A stretch of DNA of 9,856 nt from an uncultured Polyangiaceae bacterium (GTDB taxonomy: Bacteria > Myxococcota_A > Polyangia > Polyangiales > Houyiibacteriaceae), in NCBI GenBank assembly GCA_947258625.1, contig CAMYJN010000052.1, positions 1-9,856 of the forward strand. The letters run 5' to 3'. The notes under the pieces are model-generated. The model did no database searches. It was not told the DNA's origin and was given only the letters and a program-made list of their open reading frames with translations. The translations under genes were made by a program, and so were the position numbers. Below are positions 1 to 6,686 of this stretch, piece by piece. Position 1 is the first letter of the stretch; every line of letters begins with the position of its first letter.

Positions 1-400
1 GCTCCACGTTCCGAAGCCCGTCTCGCTCGATTCGCGCGTACAGCGCATCGACCATTGCGCGGTCGGTGTCGAGGGCCAGGACCCGGCCCTCTGGGCCCAC
101 CGCGTCCGAGAGGTAGCGCAGGAAGTATCCCGTGCCCGCCCCGAGATCGACCACCGTCATGCCGGGCCTACAGGCGAGGCGCTCGACGACCTGCGCGGGC
201 ATCTGCCAGTCGTCCCGCTCCGGGTCATCGAGTCGGTCCGCATAGGTCTGCGGATCTGGAAACCGGTGCTCGGACCCCGTCGAGTGCTCGTGAACTCCAG
301 CCGCCGCGGTTGCTTTGGGCGGCTTTTCGGCCGATCTCCCGTTGCACCCCGCGCCGAGGGCTGTCACAAGCGCGAGGAGGGGAATTGCTTTCAGGGTCAT
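1..400 (-). CDS. Exported/lipoprotein class I SAM-dependent methyltransferase, 3' end outside window
   Basis: Reading the minus strand from the ATG at 400 gives 133 codons open to the window edge, so only the N-terminal part is visible. Residues 1-18 are a short hydrophobic signal peptide ending LGAGC, with Cys19 as the likely lipidated residue. The -3 residue is Gly rather than Leu, so the lipobox is imperfect. A linker leads to DDPERDDWQMP (58-68) and then SAM-binding motif I VVDLGAGTGYF (83-93), with Asp111 at the end of the next strand (RVLALDTD) placed to bind the SAM ribose. GAGGA lies about 6 nt before the ATG and supports this start. The combination matches a family known from deltaproteobacteria and relatives in which a methyltransferase-like domain follows an export signal; its substrate is unknown. 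It is divergent from pal. The fold call is firm; the exported location is inferred from the N-terminus only. Confidence 0.85.
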   Translation of the reverse strand, partial: MTLKAIPLLALVTALGAGCNGRSAEKPPKATAAAGVHEHSTGSEHRFPDPQTYADRLDDPERDDWQMPAQVVERLACRPGMTVVDLGAGTGYFLRYLSDAVGPEGRVLALDTDRAMVDALYARIERDGLRNVE

Positions 401-441
401 CAGGATTCCTCGGTGTCTTGGCCTTACAATTAGCGACATCT

Positions 442-469
442 TTGACGCGGGTAAATGACTTCGCATATT
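442..469 (+). promoter_or_regulatory. Candidate distal promoter of the pal-tol operon
   Basis: TTGACG (442-447, five of six consensus -35 bases) is followed after 16 bp by CATATT (464-469, four of six -10 bases). It lies in an AT-rich patch that stands out from the GC-rich surroundings and would give a leader of roughly 115 nt before pal. This is prediction by eye only. Confidence 0.35.
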
Positions 470-518
470 TAGACGACGAAAAAGTGCGCTACTTAACCCC
501 ACATAGGTACAAGAAAAA

Positions 519-546
519 TTGCGTGTAACTACCTCGGGACTATGCT
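519..546 (+). promoter_or_regulatory. Candidate proximal promoter of the pal-tol operon
   Basis: TTGCGT (519-524) and TATGCT (541-546) are 16 bp apart, which would place transcription start around 553 with a leader of about 40 nt before the pal ATG. The -35 is weak. The same TATGCT hexamer sits just upstream of the DUF3604 gene, which makes it a plausible -10 in this genome. Confidence 0.35.
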
Positions 547-592
547 GGCGCCCGTGCTCTCTGAGTTCAGAGGGGGAAGGAAAAGGAACTCC

Positions 593-1093
593 ATGAAGAG
601 ACATCTCAATTCATCTTTCACCGTCTTCGTGTGCCTGACGGTTTTCGCGACCATGTTGGTAGGCTGCAAGAAGGACGCTGAAGAGCCTGAACCCGAGCCG
701 ACGACCGGCTACGAGGCTCCGGAACCAGAGCCTGAAGTTTACGTCGAGCCTGCCGAAGAACCCTGCGTCGTCGAGACCGTGTACTTCGCGTTCGATTCGG
801 CTGAGCTCGACAGCAGCGCCCGCTCGGCGCTTCAAGCCGCCGTGGAATGCTATCGCGGCCAGGCCGATCCGGGGCTTTCGCTTCTACTCACGGGTGCGTG
901 CGACCCACGCGGTACCGAGGAGTACAACATTGCGCTCGGCGAGCGCCGCGCGCGGTCGGTTCGCAGCTACTTGGTGTCGCTTGGTTTGGACAGCAGCCGG
1001 ATCTCCATCACTTCGGTCGGCGAAGAGATGGCGACGGGCACCGACGAAGCGGGCTGGGCTCGCGACCGTAACGTGTCCGGCTCCGAGAACTGA
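593..1093 (+). CDS. pal: Peptidoglycan-associated lipoprotein Pal (OmpA-like)
   Basis: This 166-residue outer-membrane lipoprotein anchors the outer membrane to peptidoglycan and is the outer partner of TolB and TolA. I chose the ATG at 593 over the in-frame ATG at 542: it has a purine-rich AAGGAAAAGGA just upstream and puts the signal peptide at the N-terminus. Residues 1-24 form a signal peptide ending LVGC, a canonical lipobox, with Cys25 lipidated. An acidic Pro/Glu linker spans about 30-57. The OmpA_C domain begins at VYFAFDSAEL and carries the CDPRGTEEYNIALGERRA loop, with the Asp and Arg that normally bind diaminopimelate. Two oddities: the usual GHCD/GHTD motif reads GACD (His to Ala), and the C-terminus ends RDRNVSGSEN where Pal normally has NRRVEF followed by a hydrophobic strand. 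It is the first gene of the tol operon here; in E. coli pal follows tolB. Confidence 0.93.
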   Translation: MKRHLNSSFTVFVCLTVFATMLVGCKKDAEEPEPEPTTGYEAPEPEPEVYVEPAEEPCVVETVYFAFDSAELDSSARSALQAAVECYRGQADPGLSLLLTGACDPRGTEEYNIALGERRARSVRSYLVSLGLDSSRISITSVGEEMATGTDEAGWARDRNVSGSEN

Positions 1094-1130
1094 CGCGCAT
1101 GGGGGGTGCGCTCGTGGGGGGTAGCCATTG

Positions 1131-1850
1131 ATGCTTTCGGTCTTCCTTCAGACGAGCGCACCAGAACAACTCAATCCATGGCAACTGGTTGTCGGCGCTT
1201 CGCCGGTCGTCCAGTTCGTCCTGCTGATTCTCGTCTTCATGATGGTGATGTGCCTCTACATCATCGGCGCGAAGTGGATTCGGCTGAAGCAGGTCACCGA
1301 CCAGAGCCGAGGGTTTCTGCAGCTTTTTTGGGCCGAGGAGCGGACTCGCACTTGGAACGGCAAGGCGATGAACGAGATCCACAGCCAATCGGCGGCCTTT
1401 GACCGCTCGCCGATTGCGACCGTCTTTCGCGCGGGCTACCGCGAGCTCGCGCGAATTGCTCGCAGCGGACGCCCTTCCAGAGCGGACATCGGCAACGTGG
1501 AGCGCGCCCTTCGCCGGGCGCAGAGCGCAGAGATGACCCGGCTCGAAAACAAGGTCTCCTTCCTAGCGACCACCGCTTCGACCGCGCCCTTCGTCGGGCT
1601 CTTCGGCACGGTTTGGGGCGTGATGAACTCCTTCATCGCAATCCACGGCGAGAAGAGCGCCGGGCTCGACGTCGTGGCGCCGGGCATCGCCGAAGCCCTG
1701 ATCGCGACCGCGCTCGGGCTTGCCGCAGCGATTCCCGCCGTGATGGCCTACAACTACTTCGTGCGGCGAATCCGGGTGGTCGATAGTGAGACGGCTGCGT
1801 TTGCAAGCGACTATCTGAATATCATCCGTCGACACTTGTTGGTGGACTAG
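1131..1850 (+). CDS. tolQ: TolQ, proton-channel subunit of the Tol motor (MotA/TolQ/ExbB family)
   Basis: Inner-membrane protein of 239 residues, close to the usual 230. With TolR it converts proton-motive force into movement of TolA. Three hydrophobic segments are seen: about 19-46, 144-168 (FLATTASTAPFVGLFGTVWG) and 184-211 (APGIAEALIATALGLAAAIP). The second and third carry the TolQ signature and the conserved channel threonines, here Thr147 and Thr193, judged by alignment with E. coli Thr145 and Thr178 from memory. A GGGGGG run at 1116-1121 may act as a weak ribosome site. The TTG codon immediately before the ATG is an alternative start adding one residue. The gap from pal is 37 bp with no visible terminator, and tolR follows 3 bp after the stop, so this is part of a transcription unit. 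The TolQ rather than ExbB call rests on the tolR, tolB and pal neighbours and the AHGEKSAG-type loop between helices 2 and 3. Confidence 0.96.
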   Translation: MLSVFLQTSAPEQLNPWQLVVGASPVVQFVLLILVFMMVMCLYIIGAKWIRLKQVTDQSRGFLQLFWAEERTRTWNGKAMNEIHSQSAAFDRSPIATVFRAGYRELARIARSGRPSRADIGNVERALRRAQSAEMTRLENKVSFLATTASTAPFVGLFGTVWGVMNSFIAIHGEKSAGLDVVAPGIAEALIATALGLAAAIPAVMAYNYFVRRIRVVDSETAAFASDYLNIIRRHLLVD

Positions 1851-1853
1851 GCG

Positions 1854-2279
1854 ATGTCTTTTTCGAACGATGGCGAAGGACCGCCAAGCGCGCTCAGCGA
1901 AATCAACGTCACGCCGCTAGTCGACGTGATGCTCGTGCTCTTGATCATCTTCATGGTCGCCGCGCCGATGCTCACCACTGGGGTCGACGTCGAGCTTCCA
2001 AAAGCTGACGCACCCCGAATGGACATCGATCAGGATCAGCCGCTGATCACCGTCCAGCGCGACCAACGCATCTTTTTGTTCGACGAAGAGGTTTCCCTCG
2101 ACGTCCTGCGGCAGCGTTTGGTGACAGACGAGCGGATTCGCGATGTGGACGAGGTGTTCGTGCAAGCGGACGAACAGGTTCCGTACGGCGCCGTCGCACA
2201 GGTTCTCGCCCTCGTGCGTCAGGCCGGCATTGGAAAAATGGGGCTGGTCACAGACCCGCTCACCCGAGAGCCGAGATAA
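1854..2279 (+). CDS. tolR: TolR, proton-channel/peptidoglycan-binding subunit (ExbD/TolR family)
   Basis: A 141-residue single-span inner-membrane protein, the usual TolR size. After a short cytoplasmic N-terminus, residues 16-43 (SEINVTPLVDVMLVLLIIF onward) contain the family signature, with the essential proton-carrying Asp24 at the start of the helix. The periplasmic domain (about 50-135) has the expected ELPKA entry, a central LITVQRDQRIFLFDEE strand pair and a VFVQADEQVPYGAV segment typical of TolR/ExbD. The start is the ATG 3 bp after the tolQ stop, with GGTGGA upstream inside the end of tolQ. No residue I would regard as essential is missing. Confidence 0.96.
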   Translation: MSFSNDGEGPPSALSEINVTPLVDVMLVLLIIFMVAAPMLTTGVDVELPKADAPRMDIDQDQPLITVQRDQRIFLFDEEVSLDVLRQRLVTDERIRDVDEVFVQADEQVPYGAVAQVLALVRQAGIGKMGLVTDPLTREPR

Positions 2280-2282
2280 GCC

Positions 2283-3101
2283 ATGCCCGGTGCGAGCGAC
2301 TGGCGGGCCCTCTCTCTTCTCGAGACGGAGCAGCCCACGCTAGCCGAAATCATGGGAGGCATCGGCTTCACGCTTGCGGCATTCGTGCTGACCCCTTCGC
2401 TGGCTCTGCTGAGCGCGTTGTTGCTCGGGGGAATGGGGACGATTTTCGGCGCAGGCGTCGAGGAGCTCCCGCCCCCGCCCATCGAAGTCATCGAAACGCG
2501 TTTCGTCCGACTTGGGAAGAAGAGGCCGCCGCGAAGGATGCCGAGCAAAGAAGTGCCAAAGGTGGAGCAAACCGCGCCAGTCCCGCAGGGACCAGACTCC
2601 GAGCCCGTTGCTGCGGTCGCGACCGGGAACAATGCGAAAGGCCTCGCGAAGCCCACGAAGAAGCGTACGAAGCGCGACGAGGACCTCCTGTCACAGCTTG
2701 GCGCCAGGGCTGGCGCGATCTCTGACCTTGCCAAGGCGCCGGAGCCGGAGGGCGACCCGGACGGGATCGTCGAAGGCACCAAGGCCAGCGGAAATGACCG
2801 CGAAATTTACATCGGCAAGCTCTATTCCTACTTTCGAAGGGGTTGGCAGGTGCCCACCCTCATCACCGACGAAGAGCTTCAAAAACTGGCCTGCATGGTC
2901 GAGCTTTCGATCACGCAAGACGGACGGGCAGGTGATTATGAAGTGAAACGTCGGAGTGGGAATGAAGCGTTCGACGAGTCCGTTCGTCGGAGGTTGCATC
3001 AGACAGCGGGGGCGAAGCTTCCAGAGCCCCCGGAATCGGTGGCCAACCAGATACTGGGGAAATCGGTCTCGCTGGTCTTCGTTGGGCGTCACGCACGTTG
3101 A
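2283..3101 (+). CDS. tolA: TolA-like / TonB-family energy transducer of the Tol system
   Basis: A 272-residue protein in the tolA slot, 3 bp after tolR. Residues 23-57 are a hydrophobic membrane segment, followed by EELPPPP (60-66), a basic Pro/Lys-rich stretch to about 145, and a C-terminal TonB/TolA-type domain (about 175-265). That domain contains YIGKLYSYFRRGWQVP, then ACMVELSITQDGRAGDYEV and FDESVRRRL. The family role is to link the TolQR motor to TolB and Pal through the C-terminal domain. It is shorter than E. coli TolA (421 residues) and lacks the long Ala/Lys/Glu helical domain II, so it is built more like TonB. The membrane segment has no histidine, whereas TonB and TolA carry an SxxxH motif used to contact ExbD/TolR. 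The symbol is assigned by position and domain layout; 'TonB family protein' would be an equally fair label. Confidence 0.85.
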   Translation: MPGASDWRALSLLETEQPTLAEIMGGIGFTLAAFVLTPSLALLSALLLGGMGTIFGAGVEELPPPPIEVIETRFVRLGKKRPPRRMPSKEVPKVEQTAPVPQGPDSEPVAAVATGNNAKGLAKPTKKRTKRDEDLLSQLGARAGAISDLAKAPEPEGDPDGIVEGTKASGNDREIYIGKLYSYFRRGWQVPTLITDEELQKLACMVELSITQDGRAGDYEVKRRSGNEAFDESVRRRLHQTAGAKLPEPPESVANQILGKSVSLVFVGRHAR

Positions 3102-3109
3102 GGTTGCAC

Positions 3110-4441
3110 ATGACTTGGATTGAATTTCGAAATCGATGGATCGGCGCAGTGGGGATTCGTGTAACGGGAATCGTCGCGCTCGCCGTTGGCGTGCTCGTCG
3201 CCTCTGCCCTGCCGGTCATCGGGCAGGACGAAGCCCCGCCATTGCCCGAAGACAAGATCGTCGTCGAGATCGATGCGCCGGACGAAGACGTGTTTCGCAT
3301 CGGGATTCCGGACCTGATCGGCAATGCCACCGAGCTCGCGGCGAATGGCGGAGCCATTTTGCAAAACGACTTCCGCTTGATGCCTGGCTTTCGCGTCATC
3401 GGTCCGAGCGCGGTCCGACACGATGCGACCAGCCGCGGCCTTGGAGTGGACCTCGGCGCCTGGGCAGTGTTGGGTGCCAACGGGGTCATCAAGGGCCAGG
3501 TCTTTGGGACCGACGCCGGAATGAGCGTCGAGCTTCGTTTTTATCAGTCGAGCGGAGGAGAAGTGCCCGTGCTTCGTCACACCTATCGAGGGCCTTCCAG
3601 CGAGCTGCGAAAGTGGATGCACGACTTCGTCAACCAGGTGATCGGTGTCGTCACCGGAACCTACGGCCCATTTGGCACCGAGATCGCCTTCGCGCGCAAG
3701 CACGGGCCAGGGCAAAAAAGCGTGTATGCCGCTGCGATGGACGGCTATGGCGTCCGGCGGGTTTCGAGCGGCGGCGGGGTCTCCATGCTTCCCTCCTTTG
3801 GGAAAGGCTCGATCTGGTACACGCGCATGTCGAAGCAAGGGATGTTCATCACCAACACACGCGTCGGAGGCAGGCGGGTCATTGGCGGAAAGGGCATCAC
3901 CATGGCTCCCGCGATCTGCGGCGACCGAGTGCACTTCTCCTCGTCGCGATCGGGGAACTACGAGATCTACAGCTCGAATCTCGATGGGTCAGGCCTGCGA
4001 CGGTTGACCCGCAGCCACGGGATTGACGTGAGCCCGACCTGCGGGCCTGGCGGCAAGCTGGCGTTCGTATCGGACCGTCACGGAAGCCCTCAGATTTTCA
4101 GCATGAACCGCGACGGCTCGAACGTGCAGCGCGTCACCTTCCGCGGCAACCACAATCAAACGCCCGTCTGGTGCGCCGACGCGAAACAGCCGCTCATCGC
4201 GTTCAGTGGTCGCGATGGCAACTTCGACATCTTCACCGTCAACGTCGAGACCCAACAGTACACCCGGCTCACCCAAGGCCAGGGCGACAACAAGGACCCC
4301 GCGTTTTCGCGCGATTGCCGGCTGATCGCGTTCACATCGAACCGTCGGGGGTCACCGGGCGTCTATCTCTCGGGACAAGACGGGTTGGATCAAAATCAGA
4401 TCATCGACGGCGTGGCTGAAACGGTTCGCTGGGCACGCTGA
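3110..4441 (+). CDS. tolB: TolB, periplasmic beta-propeller of the Tol-Pal system
   Basis: A 443-residue secreted protein of normal TolB length. I chose the ATG at 3110 because GAGG (3100-3103), overlapping the tolA stop, sits 6 nt upstream; upstream TTG codons at 3098 and 3104 are less likely. Residues 1-38 give a signal peptide (hydrophobic VTGIVALAVGVLVASALP, cleavage near IGQ-DE). The N-terminal alpha/beta domain (about 45-175) contains IGIPDLIG and LMPGFRVIGPSA. The propeller from about 184 shows repeated TolB/PD40 blades such as FSSSRSGNYEIYSSNLDG, FVSDRHGSPQIFSMNRDG and FSGRDGNFDIF, each ending in a RLT/RVT turn. TolB binds Pal through its propeller and the TolA C-terminal domain through its mature N-terminus. 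It is the last canonical Tol gene of the operon; the next gene starts 28 bp later. Confidence 0.96.
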   Translation: MTWIEFRNRWIGAVGIRVTGIVALAVGVLVASALPVIGQDEAPPLPEDKIVVEIDAPDEDVFRIGIPDLIGNATELAANGGAILQNDFRLMPGFRVIGPSAVRHDATSRGLGVDLGAWAVLGANGVIKGQVFGTDAGMSVELRFYQSSGGEVPVLRHTYRGPSSELRKWMHDFVNQVIGVVTGTYGPFGTEIAFARKHGPGQKSVYAAAMDGYGVRRVSSGGGVSMLPSFGKGSIWYTRMSKQGMFITNTRVGGRRVIGGKGITMAPAICGDRVHFSSSRSGNYEIYSSNLDGSGLRRLTRSHGIDVSPTCGPGGKLAFVSDRHGSPQIFSMNRDGSNVQRVTFRGNHNQTPVWCADAKQPLIAFSGRDGNFDIFTVNVETQQYTRLTQGQGDNKDPAFSRDCRLIAFTSNRRGSPGVYLSGQDGLDQNQIIDGVAETVRWAR

Positions 4442-4452
4442 ACGTGCGAATC

Positions 4453-4461
4453 TGGTATGCT
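4453..4461 (+). promoter_or_regulatory. Extended -10-like element directly before the DUF3604 gene
   Basis: TGGTATGCT combines an extended -10 TGn with TATGCT, 8 nt before the ATG at 4470. No convincing -35 lies 16-18 bp upstream and no Shine-Dalgarno lies between it and the ATG. If active it would give a nearly leaderless mRNA and let this gene be expressed apart from tolB. Confidence 0.4.
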
Positions 4462-4469
4462 TCGGCCCC

Positions 4470-6686
4470 ATGGCGATTTGGAAGCTGGGCGGCCTTGCGA
4501 CGGTCGTGATCCTCGGGCTGGCTGCGCTCGGGTTATGGCGTGTCTACGGGGGCGGAAACCTTCATACCGACGGTGAGATCACAGCGACTCCGCTCGACCG
4601 CGGCGTCTTGACCGCGCGTCAGACTGCGCAGAGAGCGATCGCGGACAGCTCGGAGACACGCGTGCTCTTTGGCGATTTGCACGTGCACTCGACCCTGTCC
4701 GTTGACGCGTTCCAGTGGAGCCTGCCGTTGATGGGAGGCGAGGGCGTCCATCCCCCTGCCGATGCCTGCGACTTCGCGCGCTTTTGCTCGCAGCTCGACT
4801 TCTACTCGCTCACCGACCATGCCGAGGCGCTGACTCCACGCACTTGGGACATGGTCCGCGAGTCGATTCGGCAGTGCAATGCCGTCGATGAGCAGAGCGC
4901 GCAGCCGGACGTCGTCGCGTTTACCGGCTTCGAGTGGACGCAGATCGGAACCACGCCCGAGACACACTTTGGCCACCGCAACGTGATTTTCAAAAACACG
5001 TCAGATGCGCAGTTGCCGAGCCGGCCGATCGCTGCGCCAGGCCTCGCCGCGCAGGCCTTCCGCGATCGCGAAACGCTCCGAGCGAATTGGAAGATCCCGT
5101 TAAAAACATTTCCGAACAACCAGCCATACAACGACGCCGCAGAACACGTTCGGGAGATCGCGCGCCTGTCGACTTGTGCCGAAGATCAAGCGTCGCCCGA
5201 CCTTCCAGCCGACTGTCGTGAGTTCGCGAAGACTCCGGAATTACTCTTCCAGAAGCTCGATGAATGGGGCTTCGATGCCATGGTGATTCCACACGGCACG
5301 ACCTGGGGCTTCTACACGCCTCCCGGCTACGACTACGACAAGCAGCTCGAGGCCAAGCGCGACAACCCGAAGTGGCAGCCAGCGATCGAAGTGTTCTCGG
5401 GGCACGGGAACTCCGAGGAGTATCGAACGTATCGCGCCGCAGAGAAGGCCGACGAAGGCTGGGTCTGTCCCAAGCCGACCGATGATTTCGAGCCCTGCTG
5501 CTGGCGCGCAGGGGAGATCATCCGCAGTCGATGCGACGAGCCACTCTCAGAGGAATGCGACGAACGAGTGGCCGCCGCCCGCGCGAACTATCTGCGAGTC
5601 GGAGTCGCGGGGTTCCTCACTCTGCCAGGCACCGATCTCAGCGAATGGGGTAACTGCGATCAGTGTGCCGATTGCTTTCAGCCGAGCTACGCGTACCGGC
5701 CGGGCGGTTCAGTGCAGTACATCCTCGCACGCGGCAGCTTCAAAGCTGGCGAGGCGCCACGGCATGCGACCTTGGGTTTGATCGCGTCGAGCGATAACCA
5801 TTCGGCGCGACCCGGCACGGGATACAAGGAGTACGAGCGTCGAAAGATGACCGAGGCGCGTGGTGTCGTGAATGAGGAGTGGAGAGAGCTGTTGTTCAGC
5901 GATGCCAAGAAGACGGATGAGTCGGTGGCGCTTTCCCCGGAGGCGGTATTCGCCAGGCCGCCGTTTCGTCGCGTGTGGCTCGAGCGCCAAGCATCGTTCT
6001 TTCTCACCGGAGGCCTCGTCGCGGTGCATGCCAAGAAGCGGACGCGCGATGCGATTTGGCAGGCAGTGTTCGACCGGGAGGTCTACGGGACGTCGGGCGA
6101 CCGAATCTTGCTCTGGTTCGATCTCATCAACGCTGCGGAGGACCGTGTACCGATGGGTAGTCAGCTCGCTTTCGCTGGGACTCCGAGGTTTCGAGTTCGC
6201 GCCGCGGGTGCGTTTGCGCAGCTCCCCGGCTGCCCCGACGAGGTCACCGGGGCGCTCGGGGCGGAGCGCATCGGCCGAATTTGTGCAGGAGAGTGCTACC
6301 ATCCTTCGGACGAGCGTCGCAGCATCACGCGCATCGAGGTGGTTCGTATCCAGCGGCAATTGGACGAGAGCGAGGCGTTCGAAGATCTCATCGAGGACCC
6401 CTGGCTGACGCTACCGTGCCCGACGGAAGGGGAAGTTTGCCAGGTCGAGTTTGACGACCCCTGGTTCGCGGCGGCAGACCGAGAGGTCCTCTACTACGCG
6501 CGCGCCATCCAAGAGCCGACGGCGGCGGTCAACGCGGGTTTGCTCCGCTGTGAAGGGGAAGACTGCGACCCCTGCTATGGCGACTACCGAACGCCCTTCG
6601 ACGACGACTGCCTGTCGATGACGCAAGAGCGAGCCTGGTCCTCGCCGATCTATCTCAGCCCCCCGGCCAAGCCCGCGAGGCCTTAG
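4470..6686 (+). CDS. Membrane-anchored DUF3604 / PHP-like putative metal-dependent phosphoesterase
   Basis: A 738-residue protein recognised as DUF3604 (PF12228), a family related to PHP phosphoesterases; no member function is assigned here. Residues 4-25 form an N-terminal hydrophobic helix, suggesting a periplasmic protein anchored in the inner membrane. Candidate metal ligands follow the PHP pattern: GDLHVHS (His71, His73), LTDHAE (Asp116, His117), FTGFEWT (Glu155), VIPHGTTWG (His275), EVFSGHGN (Glu307, His312) and SSDNHSARPG (Asp442, His444). It holds about 22 cysteines, including CDQCADC (Cys396, 399, 402) and four near the C-terminus (694-714), consistent with disulfides or a small metal site. 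It starts 28 bp after tolB and could be read with the tol operon, though its own -10-like element suggests independent expression. Its 3' end overlaps the stop codon of the convergent cpoB-like gene. Confidence 0.88.
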   Translation: MAIWKLGGLATVVILGLAALGLWRVYGGGNLHTDGEITATPLDRGVLTARQTAQRAIADSSETRVLFGDLHVHSTLSVDAFQWSLPLMGGEGVHPPADACDFARFCSQLDFYSLTDHAEALTPRTWDMVRESIRQCNAVDEQSAQPDVVAFTGFEWTQIGTTPETHFGHRNVIFKNTSDAQLPSRPIAAPGLAAQAFRDRETLRANWKIPLKTFPNNQPYNDAAEHVREIARLSTCAEDQASPDLPADCREFAKTPELLFQKLDEWGFDAMVIPHGTTWGFYTPPGYDYDKQLEAKRDNPKWQPAIEVFSGHGNSEEYRTYRAAEKADEGWVCPKPTDDFEPCCWRAGEIIRSRCDEPLSEECDERVAAARANYLRVGVAGFLTLPGTDLSEWGNCDQCADCFQPSYAYRPGGSVQYILARGSFKAGEAPRHATLGLIASSDNHSARPGTGYKEYERRKMTEARGVVNEEWRELLFSDAKKTDESVALSPEAVFARPPFRRVWLERQASFFLTGGLVAVHAKKRTRDAIWQAVFDREVYGTSGDRILLWFDLINAAEDRVPMGSQLAFAGTPRFRVRAAGAFAQLPGCPDEVTGALGAERIGRICAGECYHPSDERRSITRIEVVRIQRQLDESEAFEDLIEDPWLTLPCPTEGEVCQVEFDDPWFAAADREVLYYARAIQEPTAAVNAGLLRCEGEDCDPCYGDYRTPFDDDCLSMTQERAWSSPIYLSPPAKPARP

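Noticed and set aside
55..528. 157-codon open frame on the plus strand
   Set aside because: It lies mostly antisense to the methyltransferase gene, whose frame has clear motifs and a ribosome site. The product is low-complexity Pro/Arg-rich, as expected of the opposite strand of GC-rich coding DNA.
542..592. Upstream in-frame ATG giving a longer Pal
   Set aside because: It would place 17 charged residues before the signal peptide, and the ATG overlaps a candidate -10. The ATG at 593 has the better ribosome site and a normal lipoprotein N-terminus.
3089..3934. 281-codon open frame antisense to tolB
   Set aside because: The TolB frame has unmistakable propeller repeats; the antisense product shows no domain or signal.
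3136..4026. 296-codon plus-strand frame overlapping tolB in another phase
   Set aside because: Arg-rich out-of-phase shadow of tolB with no recognisable motif.
5709..6359. 216-codon frame antisense to the DUF3604 gene
   Set aside because: No motif, no ribosome site and a composition typical of reverse-strand reading; the sense frame is a recognised family.
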